A stretch of 64,000 nucleotides of DNA from Streptomyces sp. I05A-00742 (GCF_013055795.1 NZ_JABETO010000016.1:22871-86870), one strand, 5' to 3'. Shown: positions 50,304-58,957, counted from the first letter of the stretch. The notes: generated by a model not told the origin, from the sequence alone. Made by a program: numbers and translations.

Positions 50304-51565
50304 GGTCGTCCTGTCGTCTGGTCGGTGGCCCGGCCGGGGACGAGCCAGGCGTACTTGCCGGATCTGCCGATGGCTATGTGCTCGCGGTGTTCGGCCGTGC
50401 AGCGCAGCCCGGTGAGCCGGGAGACGGCGTCCTCCAGGGCGGCGGTCTCGGCCGGGGTGAACGTTTCCGCGTCGAGGGTCGTGCAGAGCAGCCGCGCGGT
50501 GCCGGGTTCCGTCGTCCGCAGCTGGTGGAGGAAGACCCGGGGCGAGGCGGCGGCGACGGCGTCGTCGAGGTCGCCCTGGGCGACGGGGCCGTTCGGGGAG
50601 GCGAGCAGTTCCTTCTCCCGGCCGCAGAAACTGCGGATCGCGGTGGGGTCCGGGGTGCCGTCGAGGGTGCGGACGCAGTCGCCCGAGCGGTAACGGACCA
50701 GCGGCATATGGGGATTGCGGACGCTGGTGACGATCAGGGAGAACAGCTCGCTCCCCGGGGTGACGGGCAGGAGCTCGACGCTCATGCCGTCCAGGTACGG
50801 GCGGTACCGTCCGTGCCGGTCGGAGTAGTAGAGGTAGCCGAGTTCGGTGCTGCCGAAGAGGTCGACGACCGGGCAGTCGAAGTGCTCGCGCAGATACCGG
50901 CGGACGTTGTGCGGGGTGTACTCGTACGCGTGGATGACGCTGTCGGGCCGGGGTAAGTCGGCCCATAGGCCCCATTGTTCGGCCTTGCGCACCAGATGGG
51001 CCAGGTGGTAGCCGGAGCAGTCGAGGTGGTAGCGGCCCCGCGGGTGGGCGCGGCGGGCGGTGTCGATCTCCGCGATCATCCGCTCGACGTCCTCGCGGGT
51101 CCAGTGCGCCGGGTCCAGGCGGAGGTTGAGGTAGAGGGTGCGTTCGTCGAGCCGCCGGTCCTCCAGGGACGGGAGGGCGATGGGGTCGGTGCCGTGCTTG
51201 CGGGCGTTCACCCGGGCCACGTGCTCGGTGGCCAGCACCGTGGTCAGCGAGAGGCGGGGACAGCCCTCGTGCCAGGTGCGGGCGATGTCGGGGTGCTCAC
51301 TCCAGAGCCGGTAATAGGACTTCAGCAGGAAATAGGGCGGCCGGATGATCTGCATGCGGGCGTGATTGGTCCCGGTGGACAGGACGTACTCCGCGTCACC
51401 GGTCTTCAGCGCCTGAGCCAAGGCAGGCGTCATCCAGTTGTCCGGGAATCCCCGGGCGATATCAGGCTTTTCCAGTACGGGGAAATAACCGCGCTCGACA
51501 GCGGCACGATACAAGGGAATATGCCTGACCTGCTCAACGACGTCGGCCGTTGGCTGACCGTCCAT
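50300..51565 (-). CDS. PaaK-like adenylate-forming enzyme
   Basis: 421 residues of the phenylacetate-CoA ligase/F390-synthetase branch of ANL enzymes. YVLSTGTNHARMQ holds the place of the P-loop, VVDLFGSTELGYLYYS is the A5 motif, VRNPHMPLVRYRSGDCVRT the A7 motif and FCGREKELL A8. The lysine end domain looks short. It should activate a carboxylate as an acyl-adenylate. Start ATG at 51565 follows GGAAGG; a hairpin separates it from the peptide gene. Its stop overlaps the next gene. The likely substrate is a small acid or the peptide. Confidence 0.75.
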   Translation of the reverse strand: MDGQPTADVVEQVRHIPLYRAAVERGYFPVLEKPDIARGFPDNWMTPALAQALKTGDAEYVLSTGTNHARMQIIRPPYFLLKSYYRLWSEHPDIARTWHEGCPRLSLTTVLATEHVARVNARKHGTDPIALPSLEDRRLDERTLYLNLRLDPAHWTREDVERMIAEIDTARRAHPRGRYHLDCSGYHLAHLVRKAEQWGLWADLPRPDSVIHAYEYTPHNVRRYLREHFDCPVVDLFGSTELGYLYYSDRHGRYRPYLDGMSVELLPVTPGSELFSLIVTSVRNPHMPLVRYRSGDCVRTLDGTPDPTAIRSFCGREKELLASPNGPVAQGDLDDAVAAASPRVFLHQLRTTEPGTARLLCTTLDAETFTPAETAALEDAVSRLTGLRCTAEHREHIAIGRSGKYAWLVPGRATDQTTGRP

Positions 51566-51605
51566 GAACACCTTCCGGTGGGCCTGGAATGGATGCGCGG
51601 AAACA

Positions 51606-51644
51606 GGAAACGGAAGCTCCCGAAGAAAAGGAGCTTCCGCTTCC
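51606..51644 (-). terminator. hairpin between the peptide gene and the ligase gene
   Basis: Two 15-base arms (51606-51620 and 51630-51644) pair with one mismatch around a 9-base loop, just seven bases after the peptide stop codon. Such intraoperonic hairpins let most transcripts end after the peptide gene and reduce enzyme expression. It is typical for precursor-peptide operons. Confidence 0.75.
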
Positions 51645-51650
51645 CGGATT

Positions 51651-51806
51651 TCAGGATATACAGCCCGACTTGGGCGCCGCGCTGATGCAGCCACTCTTCG
51701 GGGCGGCGCAGATGCAGCCGTCCTTGGCCTCGGCGGACGCCGAGTTGGCGGCGACCCAGCCGCTCCAGTACTTGTCCTGGGCCATCTTCTTGATCAGCTG
51801 TTCCAT
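51651..51806 (-). CDS. 51-residue repeat peptide, probable RiPP precursor
   Basis: MEQLIKKMAQDKYWSGWVAA begins a leader of about 29 residues. It is followed by a C-terminal repeat core: DGCICAAPK, SGCISAAPK, SGCIS and stop. The GCI(S/C)AAPK unit repeats with four cysteines and terminal serine. GGAGG lies seven bases before the ATG. It has its own promoter (51875-51904), a hairpin behind, then an adenylating enzyme, a GRDP-like protein and an exporter. This pattern fits a ribosomally made, modified peptide. I know no described family with this core. The gene is too short for most gene finders. Confidence 0.75.
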   Translation of the reverse strand: MEQLIKKMAQDKYWSGWVAANSASAEAKDGCICAAPKSGCISAAPKSGCIS

Positions 51807-51874
51807 AACGGGCCTCCGGCATTCACGGGGTGACGGCTACGGGCGCCGCGCACCGTTTGACAGCGGTGCACGGG

Positions 51875-51904
51875 ACGGTAAAGCGCTACCCAAAGGATTG
51901 TCAA
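51875..51904 (-). promoter_or_regulatory. promoter of the peptide operon
   Basis: On the minus strand TTGACA (51904-51899), 18 bases, TACCGT (51880-51875). The leader of about 60 bases starts with a 6-bp hairpin GCACCG/CGGTGC. This is a strong vegetative-type promoter. Confidence 0.7.
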
Positions 51905-51935
51905 CGGTTCGTCATAAGCCGTTGGCTGGAATCCG

Positions 51936-53420
51936 TCAGGCTCCGGCCACGGTGGACGCCGCGTGCCGCAGCCGGACGGGCTCCGTGCCGGCGTCGTTGT
52001 GCCGGTCGGCCCAGTTCTCCAGAGCAGTGCGGCAGGCATGGTCCACGTGCCGTGCCCCGGAGAGGTCGAGCTCGATCGGACGGTCCTTGGGCAGCGCCTC
52101 CAGCGACTCCAGGAGGCGCGGCAGGCGCAGGAACGTGGCGTTGCCGGTGAGGCACACCCGTACCCTGTCGCCGGCGTCGTGCACCTCCACGTGGGCCTTC
52201 GAGGTCTCCCAGGCCGACTTCACGACCGCGAGGAGGATGCCCAGCAGCACGCCCTCGAACATGCCGGCCGAGATGATGCCCACCGCGGTGACCGCCAGGA
52301 CGGCCAACTCGCCGCGGTGCTCGCGCCACAGCCCGGGGATCTCCTTGACCGGGATGAGCTTGCAGCCCGCGTGCACCAGGACTCCCGCCAGCGCGGCCAT
52401 CGGAAGGACGCCGATGGCCGCCGGCAGCGCCGCCACGAACACCAGCAGCCACACGCCGTGCAGGACGCGGGAGAGCTTCGTCCGCGCGCCCGCGTGGATG
52501 TTGGCGGAGCTGCGGACGATGACCGCGGTCATGGGCAGCGAACCCAGCACGCCGCACAGGATGTTGCCCACGCCCTGCGCCAGCAGCTCCTTGTCGTAGT
52601 GGGTCGGGGGGCCGGAGTGCAGCCGGTCCACCGCCGCGGCGCTGAAGAGCGTCTCGGCCGAGGCGATCAGCGTGAAGGTCACGATGGCGAGGAGCAGCGC
52701 GCCGCTGCCGATCGACGAGAAGTCGCCCGTGCCGGGCACCTGGATGGCGTCACCCAGGCCCTTCACCTGGACGGTGGCCACGTCCAGCCCCGTCATCACG
52801 GTGACGAGGGTGGCCAGGCCGACCGCCGCCAGGGGGGCGGGGAGCAGCTGGGCCACCGCGGGCAGCTTCTTCCACAGGACCAGCACCGCGATGGTCCCCA
52901 GCCCGACCGCGAAGGCGGCCAGGGCGTCGCGGTCCGACAGGACGTCCCCGATGAACCCCGGGATGCCGGCGATCTTCTCCAGCCCGGTGCGCGGCGCCTT
53001 GAGCCCGGCCATGGTGTACATCTGGCCGAAGATCAGGACGAGTCCGATCCCGGCCAGCATGCCCTGCACGACCGAGACCGAGATGGCTCGGAACCAACGG
53101 CCGAACCGCAGGAATCCCAGGGCGAGCTGGAGCAGGCCGGTGGCCAGCACGATGACGCCGAGCATGCCGAGGCCGAACTCCCGCACGGCCTCGAACACCA
53201 GCACCGTCAGACCCGCCGCCGGACCGCTGACCTGGAAGGTACTGCCCGGCATGCAGCCGACGACGATGCCGCCGACTATGCCGGTGATCAGGCCGAGCTC
53301 GGCCGGTACGCCACTGGCCACGGCCACGCCGACACATAACGGCAGGGCCACGAGGAAGACGACGAGAGAGGCGAGGACGTCCTGACGCAGGACGTCCGGT
53401 TGTTTCAGGGCGGAGAACAT
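51936..53420 (-). CDS. SulP-family anion transporter
   Basis: 494 residues. About eleven membrane segments (GCMPGSTFQVSGPAAGLTVLV contains the SulP signature) and a C-terminal STAS domain with ELDLSGARHVDHACRTAL. This branch (BicA-like) often moves bicarbonate with sodium and is usually next to or fused with carbonic anhydrase. Here only a broken anhydrase fragment remains upstream. GGGAGCC precedes the ATG. Confidence 0.88.
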   Translation of the reverse strand: MFSALKQPDVLRQDVLASLVVFLVALPLCVGVAVASGVPAELGLITGIVGGIVVGCMPGSTFQVSGPAAGLTVLVFEAVREFGLGMLGVIVLATGLLQLALGFLRFGRWFRAISVSVVQGMLAGIGLVLIFGQMYTMAGLKAPRTGLEKIAGIPGFIGDVLSDRDALAAFAVGLGTIAVLVLWKKLPAVAQLLPAPLAAVGLATLVTVMTGLDVATVQVKGLGDAIQVPGTGDFSSIGSGALLLAIVTFTLIASAETLFSAAAVDRLHSGPPTHYDKELLAQGVGNILCGVLGSLPMTAVIVRSSANIHAGARTKLSRVLHGVWLLVFVAALPAAIGVLPMAALAGVLVHAGCKLIPVKEIPGLWREHRGELAVLAVTAVGIISAGMFEGVLLGILLAVVKSAWETSKAHVEVHDAGDRVRVCLTGNATFLRLPRLLESLEALPKDRPIELDLSGARHVDHACRTALENWADRHNDAGTEPVRLRHAASTVAGA

Positions 53421-53455
53421 GGGTGAGGCTCCCTTGTCTGTCGCTTCCGGGCGGT

Positions 53456-53698
53456 TCACAGGGGTGGGAACGGCAGGACACCGCTCCAGGGCCGATGCGC
53501 GCCGACGGTGCGCGATTCGAAGAGTTCACCGGGGTGCGCTCCGGTGATGAGCGCCGGCACCGCGCGGGACCCCGCGCACGAGAGGAAAAGGACTTCCGGG
53601 GACTTTCCTGACTCCGGAGCCCGGAAGCGCTCGGCACGCTCGGGATCCGCAACGGGTGCGGTCACGAGGGACCGGGCGTTGTCGACGAGTGATCTCAT
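53456..53698 (-). pseudogene. decayed N-terminal fragment of beta-carbonic anhydrase
   Basis: 80 residues, MRSLVDNARSL and then SPEVLFLSCAGSRAVPALITGAHPGELFESRTVG, clearly aligned with the start of beta-carbonic anhydrases. The zinc/aspartate motif CSDSR is changed to CAGSR, and all sequence after the TVG segment, including the later zinc ligands, is missing; it ends HRPWSGVLPFPPL. It cannot be active. It lies 35 bases upstream of sulP on the same strand, where intact anhydrase genes are expected. Confidence 0.75.
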
Positions 53699-54035
53699 GT
53701 TGGCCTGCCTCGTGGGGCACCACGGCCTGCGGCCTGATGCGACGCGGGTCGGGTCATCGTTCGAGCTTGTCGAGCTTGGAAAGCGACATATCGGCACCCG
53801 GCAGCGCCGCGCGGGACACCGGCGGTCCGCAGCATTCTGCGCAGCCACTGGAGACCGTTACTTTACCCGGGGGTTACCGATTCGTAAAGCCACGAATAAC
53901 CCAACAATGGGCCGGTGAACGTAACTTGATCGCGTTTAGTACAGCATTGCACTATTTGATTCCATGGAAGAAATCATTCCAGGGATTAAGGGATTCCCCC
54001 TCGGACATTCCCCGACATTCCCCGGAAATGAGAGC
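53699..54035. other. AT-rich intergenic remnant
   Basis: About 340 bases without a supported gene. 53870-54020 is unusually AT-rich for this genome (for example TTTAGTACAGCATTGCAC) and is probably the promoter region of the sulP transcript, or recently inserted DNA. The plus-strand frame over 53508-53918 is not credible. Confidence 0.45.
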
Positions 54036-54071
54036 GGCCGGCCCGCACACCATGTGAGGTGCGGGCCGGCC
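54036..54071 (-). terminator. terminator after def
   Basis: GGCCGGCCCGCAC (54036-54048) pairs perfectly with 54059-54071 around a 10-base loop. It starts 23 bases after the deformylase stop. Confidence 0.85.
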
Positions 54072-54094
54072 GGTCCGGTCCTGCTGAAGGACCG

Positions 54095-54724
54095 TCAGTC
54101 GTTGGCGACCACGGCGTAGCGCGGCGTGCCCTCGGCCATCTGCCGCAGCGCGTCCTTGCGGTCGCGCTTGGAGAGGCGGTCGATGTACAGGTAGCCGTAC
54201 AGGTGGTCCGTCTCGTGCTGGAGGCAGCGGGCGAAGTAGCCGGTGCCCTGGACCGCGATCGGGTTGCCCTTCATGTCCTGGCCGCGCACCACCGCGTAGT
54301 CGGGGCGGGCCAGCGAGGCGTAGGCGGTCGGCACCGACAGGCAGCCCTCGTTGGAGTCGTCCAGGATCCGGCGCTCGGCCGGGAGCTCGTCCAGGACCGG
54401 GTTGCAGACGTGGCCCACGTGCCGGACGCCCTCGTCGTCCATGCAGTCGTAGACGAACACCTTGAGGTCGACGCCGATCTGGTTGGCGGCCAGGCCGACG
54501 CCCTCCGCCGTCCGCTGGCTGGCGAACATGTCGTCGACGAGCCGCGCCAGCTCGTCGTCGAACTCCGTGACGTCCTTGCACTCCTTGTGCAGGACCGGGT
54601 TGCCGACCACGGTGATCGGACGGGACGTACCGCGCTCGCGGTGCGCGGTCTCCCGCGCCTCGCAGTCCTCGGTGTCCACGATGAATTCGTCGTTCACCGA
54701 CTGATCGGTCTCTTGCTGGGCCAT
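54095..54724 (-). CDS. def: peptide deformylase
   Basis: 209 residues with the three metalloenzyme motifs: GVGLAANQIG, EGCLSVP and QHETDHLYG (HExxH). It removes formyl from nascent proteins at the ribosome. The N-terminus is about 30 residues longer than in E. coli, as in many actinomycetes. A second def gene usually exists elsewhere. Confidence 0.94.
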   Translation of the reverse strand: MAQQETDQSVNDEFIVDTEDCEARETAHRERGTSRPITVVGNPVLHKECKDVTEFDDELARLVDDMFASQRTAEGVGLAANQIGVDLKVFVYDCMDDEGVRHVGHVCNPVLDELPAERRILDDSNEGCLSVPTAYASLARPDYAVVRGQDMKGNPIAVQGTGYFARCLQHETDHLYGYLYIDRLSKRDRKDALRQMAEGTPRYAVVAND

Positions 54725-54813
54725 CGCCGCCGTATGCCTCTCTCACAACCCGAATGCACTGTCTCGCCCCGGATCCCAGGACCCAACCAGGGTAAGCGGA
54801 CCGCGCCCGGCGC

Positions 54814-55800
54814 TCAGCAGACCTCTTCGAGATCCCGCCACTCGCGGGTGTCGGGGCTGTCCGCGACCCAGCCGTCCAGCAGCCCCCTGACCAGCCCGGC
54901 CGGGGCGGCGATGCCGCATTCGCGTTCGGGCACCCAGAGCAGGCCCGAGCCGGCCGTGCGGTGGCCGAGCGGACCGGGGTGGCCGGGCTCGCTGTGGTCG
55001 TGCGGGTCCAGGTGCTCGCCGTCGCCCTCGTCGGAGGGCATCCGGCTCTCGGAGCACGTACGGCACAGCAGCCGCACCGAGGACGACCAGTCCTCGGCGG
55101 CGAACCCGGCGTCGGCCGCGAGCCGCTCCAGGGCGTCCCGGTCGGCCTCAGTGGCGGCCTCCAGCAGGACGACCCAGGTCGGCACGGGCGAGGGGGCCCA
55201 CAGCTCGATCTCGTCGAAGACGGGGTACGACGGCCCGGCGGCGGTCACCCGCTCGCCGTGCGGGACGCCGTCGTGCAGCACGACCTCGCCCCAGCGCCGG
55301 CCGGACGACGGCAGCGGGATGGACAGCACCTCCATGCGCGCCGGGTCCAGTCTGCGGCCCCAGACCACCTCGGCCTCGCCCTCGGGCGAGAGCCGCACGG
55401 CCGCGCTGCCCAGCTCCATCCCGACCGGCTCACCCGCGGGGCTGCCCTCGCCGGGCACCCGCAGCCCGTACGCCTGCCAGGCGCGGCGGGCCAGCGGCCA
55501 GTCCTGGAGCGCGGTGGCGGCGATGCCCACGTTCCACCAGTCGGGAGCGCCCGCCTCGCGGTCCAGCAGCGCCACCGCCCGCAGCCCCGCGGCGCGGGCC
55601 TGCTCCCAGTCGTGCCGGAACTTGTGCAGCAGCGCGAGGTTGAACCAGGACTCGGACAGCCACGGCTCCATGTCCGCGGCGCGCGTCAGCAGCGCACCCG
55701 CGTCCTCGTACCGGCCGTCGCCGATGAGCGTGAAGGCACGGTCGGTGGCCTGCCGCCACGAGGCGGAAGGCCGGTGCCGTACCTTGCCGAAGATCCTCAC
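54814..55800 (-). CDS. TPR-repeat protein
   Basis: 328 residues. TPR-like helices run from RAFTLIGDGRYEDAGALLTRAADMEPWLSESWFNLALLHK (in parts) to about residue 125; a beta-rich region follows (VVWGRRLDPARMEVLSIPLPSSGRRWGEVVLHDG) and a Cys pair RTCSES. The GTG at 55800 gives MRIFGKVRHRPSASW, the start I expect for this conserved actinomycete family. Function unknown; it is upstream of def on the same strand. Confidence 0.82.
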   Translation of the reverse strand: MRIFGKVRHRPSASWRQATDRAFTLIGDGRYEDAGALLTRAADMEPWLSESWFNLALLHKFRHDWEQARAAGLRAVALLDREAGAPDWWNVGIAATALQDWPLARRAWQAYGLRVPGEGSPAGEPVGMELGSAAVRLSPEGEAEVVWGRRLDPARMEVLSIPLPSSGRRWGEVVLHDGVPHGERVTAAGPSYPVFDEIELWAPSPVPTWVVLLEAATEADRDALERLAADAGFAAEDWSSSVRLLCRTCSESRMPSDEGDGEHLDPHDHSEPGHPGPLGHRTAGSGLLWVPERECGIAAPAGLVRGLLDGWVADSPDTREWRDLEEVC

Positions 55801-55979
55801 GATGTCCGCCTGCTGTTTTCTCGACGTCCCGCGTGCACCCACGCCGGATGGCCCAGGTGACCGGCGCCGTCCTCCCCGACGGCCGCCCGCCACGCCTTGC
55901 TGACGGTCCCGCCCGCGGGCCGGGCCGCCCTGCCGGGGAGCCGCGCCCCCCACGACGCATCGGCCGCGACAACGCTCAT
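55797..55979 (-). CDS. possible small ORF coupled to the TPR gene
   Basis: A 60-residue frame, MSVVAADASWGARL and onward, whose TGA overlaps the GTG of the TPR gene (GTGA). A GGGGGGT purine run precedes the ATG. The overlap favours a real coupled leader ORF, but the composition is arginine/glycine-rich as expected of noncoding GC-rich DNA. Uncertain. Confidence 0.3.
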   Translation of the reverse strand: MSVVAADASWGARLPGRAARPAGGTVSKAWRAAVGEDGAGHLGHPAWVHAGRRENSRRTS

Positions 55980-56121
55980 GACACCCCCCGATCCCGCTTT
56001 CCCGTCATGTCTCTTCGTCGCTTTGTTCTCCGCGTGCTCCTCTTCGCATCCAACCATGCCCCGTCGGACGCCCGCTCATTACCCGTGGGTTAGCCGTGCT
56101 ACTCGGGACGTGCCGGGCGTC
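55980..56121. other. short gap, no gene seen
   Basis: The gap holds the likely promoter of the TPR-def transcript on the minus strand and the 3' end of the HD gene. Nothing specific is recognised. Confidence 0.4.
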
Positions 56122-57411
56122 TCACAGGTCCGGGTGCACCGGCGCACCGCGCGCGAGCACCCGCGCGAGCGCCTCCACCACCCGGGGCTCGTGGTCGTAC
56201 GCGGTGGCCAGCCGAAGCCGCTCCAGGGCGCGCGCGGGTCCGCAGGCCGCGCCCCGGGCGGAGCCGGTGGGGCCGGTGGGTGCCGTGAGCTCTTCGTAGG
56301 CGTTGGCCGTCCGGACCACCCGTGCGGCGAGCGGCTGCTCGCGGTAGGGGTCGGCCTGGCGTTCCACGGCGGCGGCGACCGCCGGTGCCAGCGCCGCGTC
56401 CAGCGGGGTCAGCCGCACCACGCTCCCGCCGAGCCGGGCGAGGCGGCGCCGCTCCTCGGCCGGCAGGGGTTCGGTCGCCCCTGCCGGCACCGGGTCGACG
56501 AGTGAGAGCTGGCCCACGTCGTGCATCAGTGCCGCGTACTCGACGACGGTGAGGTCGGTCTCCGCCATACCGAGCTCCCGGCCGACGGCCCGGCTGAGGG
56601 CGGCTACGCGCCGTGCGTGACCGGCGGGGGTGCACCCCGCGAGCTCCGTCGCCCGGGCGAGCGAGGCGACGGCCGGCGGGCAGCGCTCGGGGGCGATCTC
56701 CCCGCGGCGCGCGGAGAGCTGCACGGCGAACAGCGGCAGGCAGCAGACGGGCAGCACCCAGAGCCCGGCAACGGCGGGGGCCAGCGCGGCCACGACGCCC
56801 GTGGCGCAGACCGCGGGCCCGGTCGCGGGCAGGGCCCGCAGTTCGGCGCGGAGGGCCACCGGGTAGCGGCAGCCGCCGCGAACCCGCGCGAAGGCGGCCG
56901 CCAGCGCGGCGTCGGTGAGAGTGGTGAGGGCGAGGAGGAGCAGCAGCGCCAGGGCGTAGTACGGGCCCTGCCAGGGGCCTGGGGAGGCCGGGCCCGCGGG
57001 GTGCAGCGGCAGGCAGCAGCCCGCGGCGACGGCCGCGCCCGCGCCCCGGCGCGCGAGGCGTTCGAGCCCGTCGAAGCAGGTCCGCCGCCCGGCGACGCCC
57101 GCGAGGGTGGCCCCGAGCACCACGGCGAGGACCTGTGGGACACCGTCCGTGGCCGGGTCGCCGCCGACCTCGCCGACCAGGGCGTAGGCCAGCGATCCCG
57201 CCGTGCCGACGGGTGCGCTCCCGCGCGGCCCGGCCTGTGGCCCCGGCCGCCGCCGGGCGGCCTCGCCGAGGGCGATCAGCAGTCCGTACGCGCAGGCCGT
57301 CCCCGGCTGCTGGATGCCGTGGCGGGCGGTCCAGGCCAGGGCGAACAGGGCGCCCCCGGCGGTCAGCAGGTGGACGGCCCGTACCAGGCGGGTGCCGGGC
57401 GGGGCGCTCAC
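56122..57411 (-). CDS. membrane HD-domain protein, degenerate HD-GYP type
   Basis: 429 residues. About seven hydrophobic segments fill the first 260 residues. A cytosolic HD domain follows (ELAGCTPAGHARRVAALSRAVGRELGM, then EYAALMHDVGQLSLVDP). The HD pair is kept, but the H-x-x-x-x-DGSGYP loop of its neighbour is absent (AVERQADPYREQPLAARVV). So it is a paralogue of the next gene with a reduced active site. ATGA overlap with that gene's stop. Confidence 0.75.
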   Translation of the reverse strand: MSAPPGTRLVRAVHLLTAGGALFALAWTARHGIQQPGTACAYGLLIALGEAARRRPGPQAGPRGSAPVGTAGSLAYALVGEVGGDPATDGVPQVLAVVLGATLAGVAGRRTCFDGLERLARRGAGAAVAAGCCLPLHPAGPASPGPWQGPYYALALLLLLALTTLTDAALAAAFARVRGGCRYPVALRAELRALPATGPAVCATGVVAALAPAVAGLWVLPVCCLPLFAVQLSARRGEIAPERCPPAVASLARATELAGCTPAGHARRVAALSRAVGRELGMAETDLTVVEYAALMHDVGQLSLVDPVPAGATEPLPAEERRRLARLGGSVVRLTPLDAALAPAVAAAVERQADPYREQPLAARVVRTANAYEELTAPTGPTGSARGAACGPARALERLRLATAYDHEPRVVEALARVLARGAPVHPDL

Positions 57412-58769
57412 CGGCGGGCTCCGGGGGGCAGCGCCGCGCGGCCGGGGACGGCCGGACGTACGGACCGGCCGCCGGCTTCCACCGGCGTCGGCGGGCCGTG
57501 ATCAGGAGGGACGTTTCCGCACTCGGGAACTGCGGTTTCGTTTCCGGCCCGGACGCCTTGCCGGCCCTGCCAGCCCTCCCGTTCCACGGCCCGGGACAGC
57601 GCCGCGACCATCCGCGGATCGAACTGGGTTCCGGCACAGCGGCGGAGTTCGGCGAGGGCGTCGGCGACCGGCCGGGCGCGGCTGTAGGTCCGGGTGGAGG
57701 TCATGGCGTCGAACGCGTCGGCGACGGCCACGATCCGTGCGGCCTCCGGAATCTGACGACCCATCAGGCCGAACGGGTAGCCGCTGCCGTCGAGCCGTTC
57801 GTGGTGGTGGAGGATCGCCTCCCGCGCCTCGTCGGGAATCGCCACCCCGCGCACCAGCTCGTCCCCGTACTCGGGATGCAGCTGGACGATCCGCCGCTCC
57901 GCGCCGGTGAGCGGGCCGTCCTTGCGCAACAGCCGGGTGGGGACGCCGAGTTTGCCCAGGTCGTGCAGGGTTCCGGCGATCCGCAGGGCCTCCAGCCGCT
58001 CGCCGGTCACCCCCAGTTCGCGGCCGATCAGCACGGAGGCGTGGCCGACCCGTTCGCCATGACCGCGCGTGTAGTGGTCCTTGAGGTCCACGGCCTCGAC
58101 CAGCGCCCGGACGGTGGCGCGGCGGGCGGCGCGCTCCCCCCGGCGGCCGGCCCGCGGCCGGGTGGGAACGGTGAGGGGCAGCAGCACCAGCAGGGCCGCC
58201 GTCGGCCCGTAGACGCTGTGCCACAGCCCCGCCGCGAGCAGGGCGACCGGCCCGTGGAGCAGGGCGAAGCCCAGTGCGGGGCCCAGCACGGGCCGTGGTG
58301 CGGGGGCGCGCTGTCCCGCGGCCGCGCGGACGCCGCCGTCGAGGACCGCGGCCACGAGGGCGAGGGCGAGGGCGGCGGCCAGCGCCGGCGGCAGCGCACC
58401 CAGCGGGCCGGACGGCAGCGGGGCGCGGACGGTACCGAAGACCCAGGAGGCGGCGCCCGCGGCGAGGCAGGAGAGCGCGGCACGCCACAACCGCCGTGCC
58501 ACGCCGGGGTGTTCGGGGACGGCCAGGGCTCCCGGTACGGCCGCCAGTCCCGCGGCGGCCGGCGGCAGGAGCAGGGCGGCCGCGAGCAGCGCCGGCGGCA
58601 GCGGCGCGCGGCGGGGCAGCCGTTCGCCGAGCACGCAGACGGCTCCGAGGAGAACCACCGTCCCCCAGGGAACGGCGGCCGGGTCCCTCAGGGCGGGGAG
58701 GACGCACAGGACCGCGGCGCACACGGCACCGGAGATCCAGGCGCGCGCCGCCGCCGGGACTGCCTCCAT
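57408..58769 (-). CDS. membrane HD-GYP-domain phosphodiesterase-like protein
   Basis: 453 residues. The N-terminal half is a membrane domain of about eight segments. The HD-GYP domain has HYTRGHGERVGHASVLIG, GTLHDLGKLGVP, LHPEYGDELV, ILHHHERLDGSGYPFGLMG and ADAFDAMTSTR. HD-GYP enzymes split cyclic di-GMP or related nucleotides. It is the first gene of a two-gene operon with the degenerate paralogue. Confidence 0.85.
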   Translation of the reverse strand: MEAVPAAARAWISGAVCAAVLCVLPALRDPAAVPWGTVVLLGAVCVLGERLPRRAPLPPALLAAALLLPPAAAGLAAVPGALAVPEHPGVARRLWRAALSCLAAGAASWVFGTVRAPLPSGPLGALPPALAAALALALVAAVLDGGVRAAAGQRAPAPRPVLGPALGFALLHGPVALLAAGLWHSVYGPTAALLVLLPLTVPTRPRAGRRGERAARRATVRALVEAVDLKDHYTRGHGERVGHASVLIGRELGVTGERLEALRIAGTLHDLGKLGVPTRLLRKDGPLTGAERRIVQLHPEYGDELVRGVAIPDEAREAILHHHERLDGSGYPFGLMGRQIPEAARIVAVADAFDAMTSTRTYSRARPVADALAELRRCAGTQFDPRMVAALSRAVEREGWQGRQGVRAGNETAVPECGNVPPDHGPPTPVEAGGRSVRPAVPGRAALPPGARR

Positions 58770-58957
58770 GACATGTCCTCCCCATCCGGACTCGCTGTCG
58801 GGATGGGGAGAATAGGCTTACGAGCGGCCGCGGTCGGCCGCATCGGCCGGAACCGCCGTCCGTTCGGGTGACGTTCGGGGGGCGGCCGTTTTGATGCGGG
58901 TTCCGTGCGCGTTCGCACTCCGCCCGCCGGGCCGCCCGGCGGTGCCGGGAAGGCCCG
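58770..58957. other. gap between HD-GYP gene and rsrA
   Basis: Holds the promoter side of the HD-GYP gene and the tail of the sigR-rsrA transcript. No clear terminator or gene. Confidence 0.35.

Noticed and set aside
53508..53918. 136-codon plus-strand frame
   Set aside because: It is antisense to the carbonic anhydrase remnant and has no domain or ribosome site.
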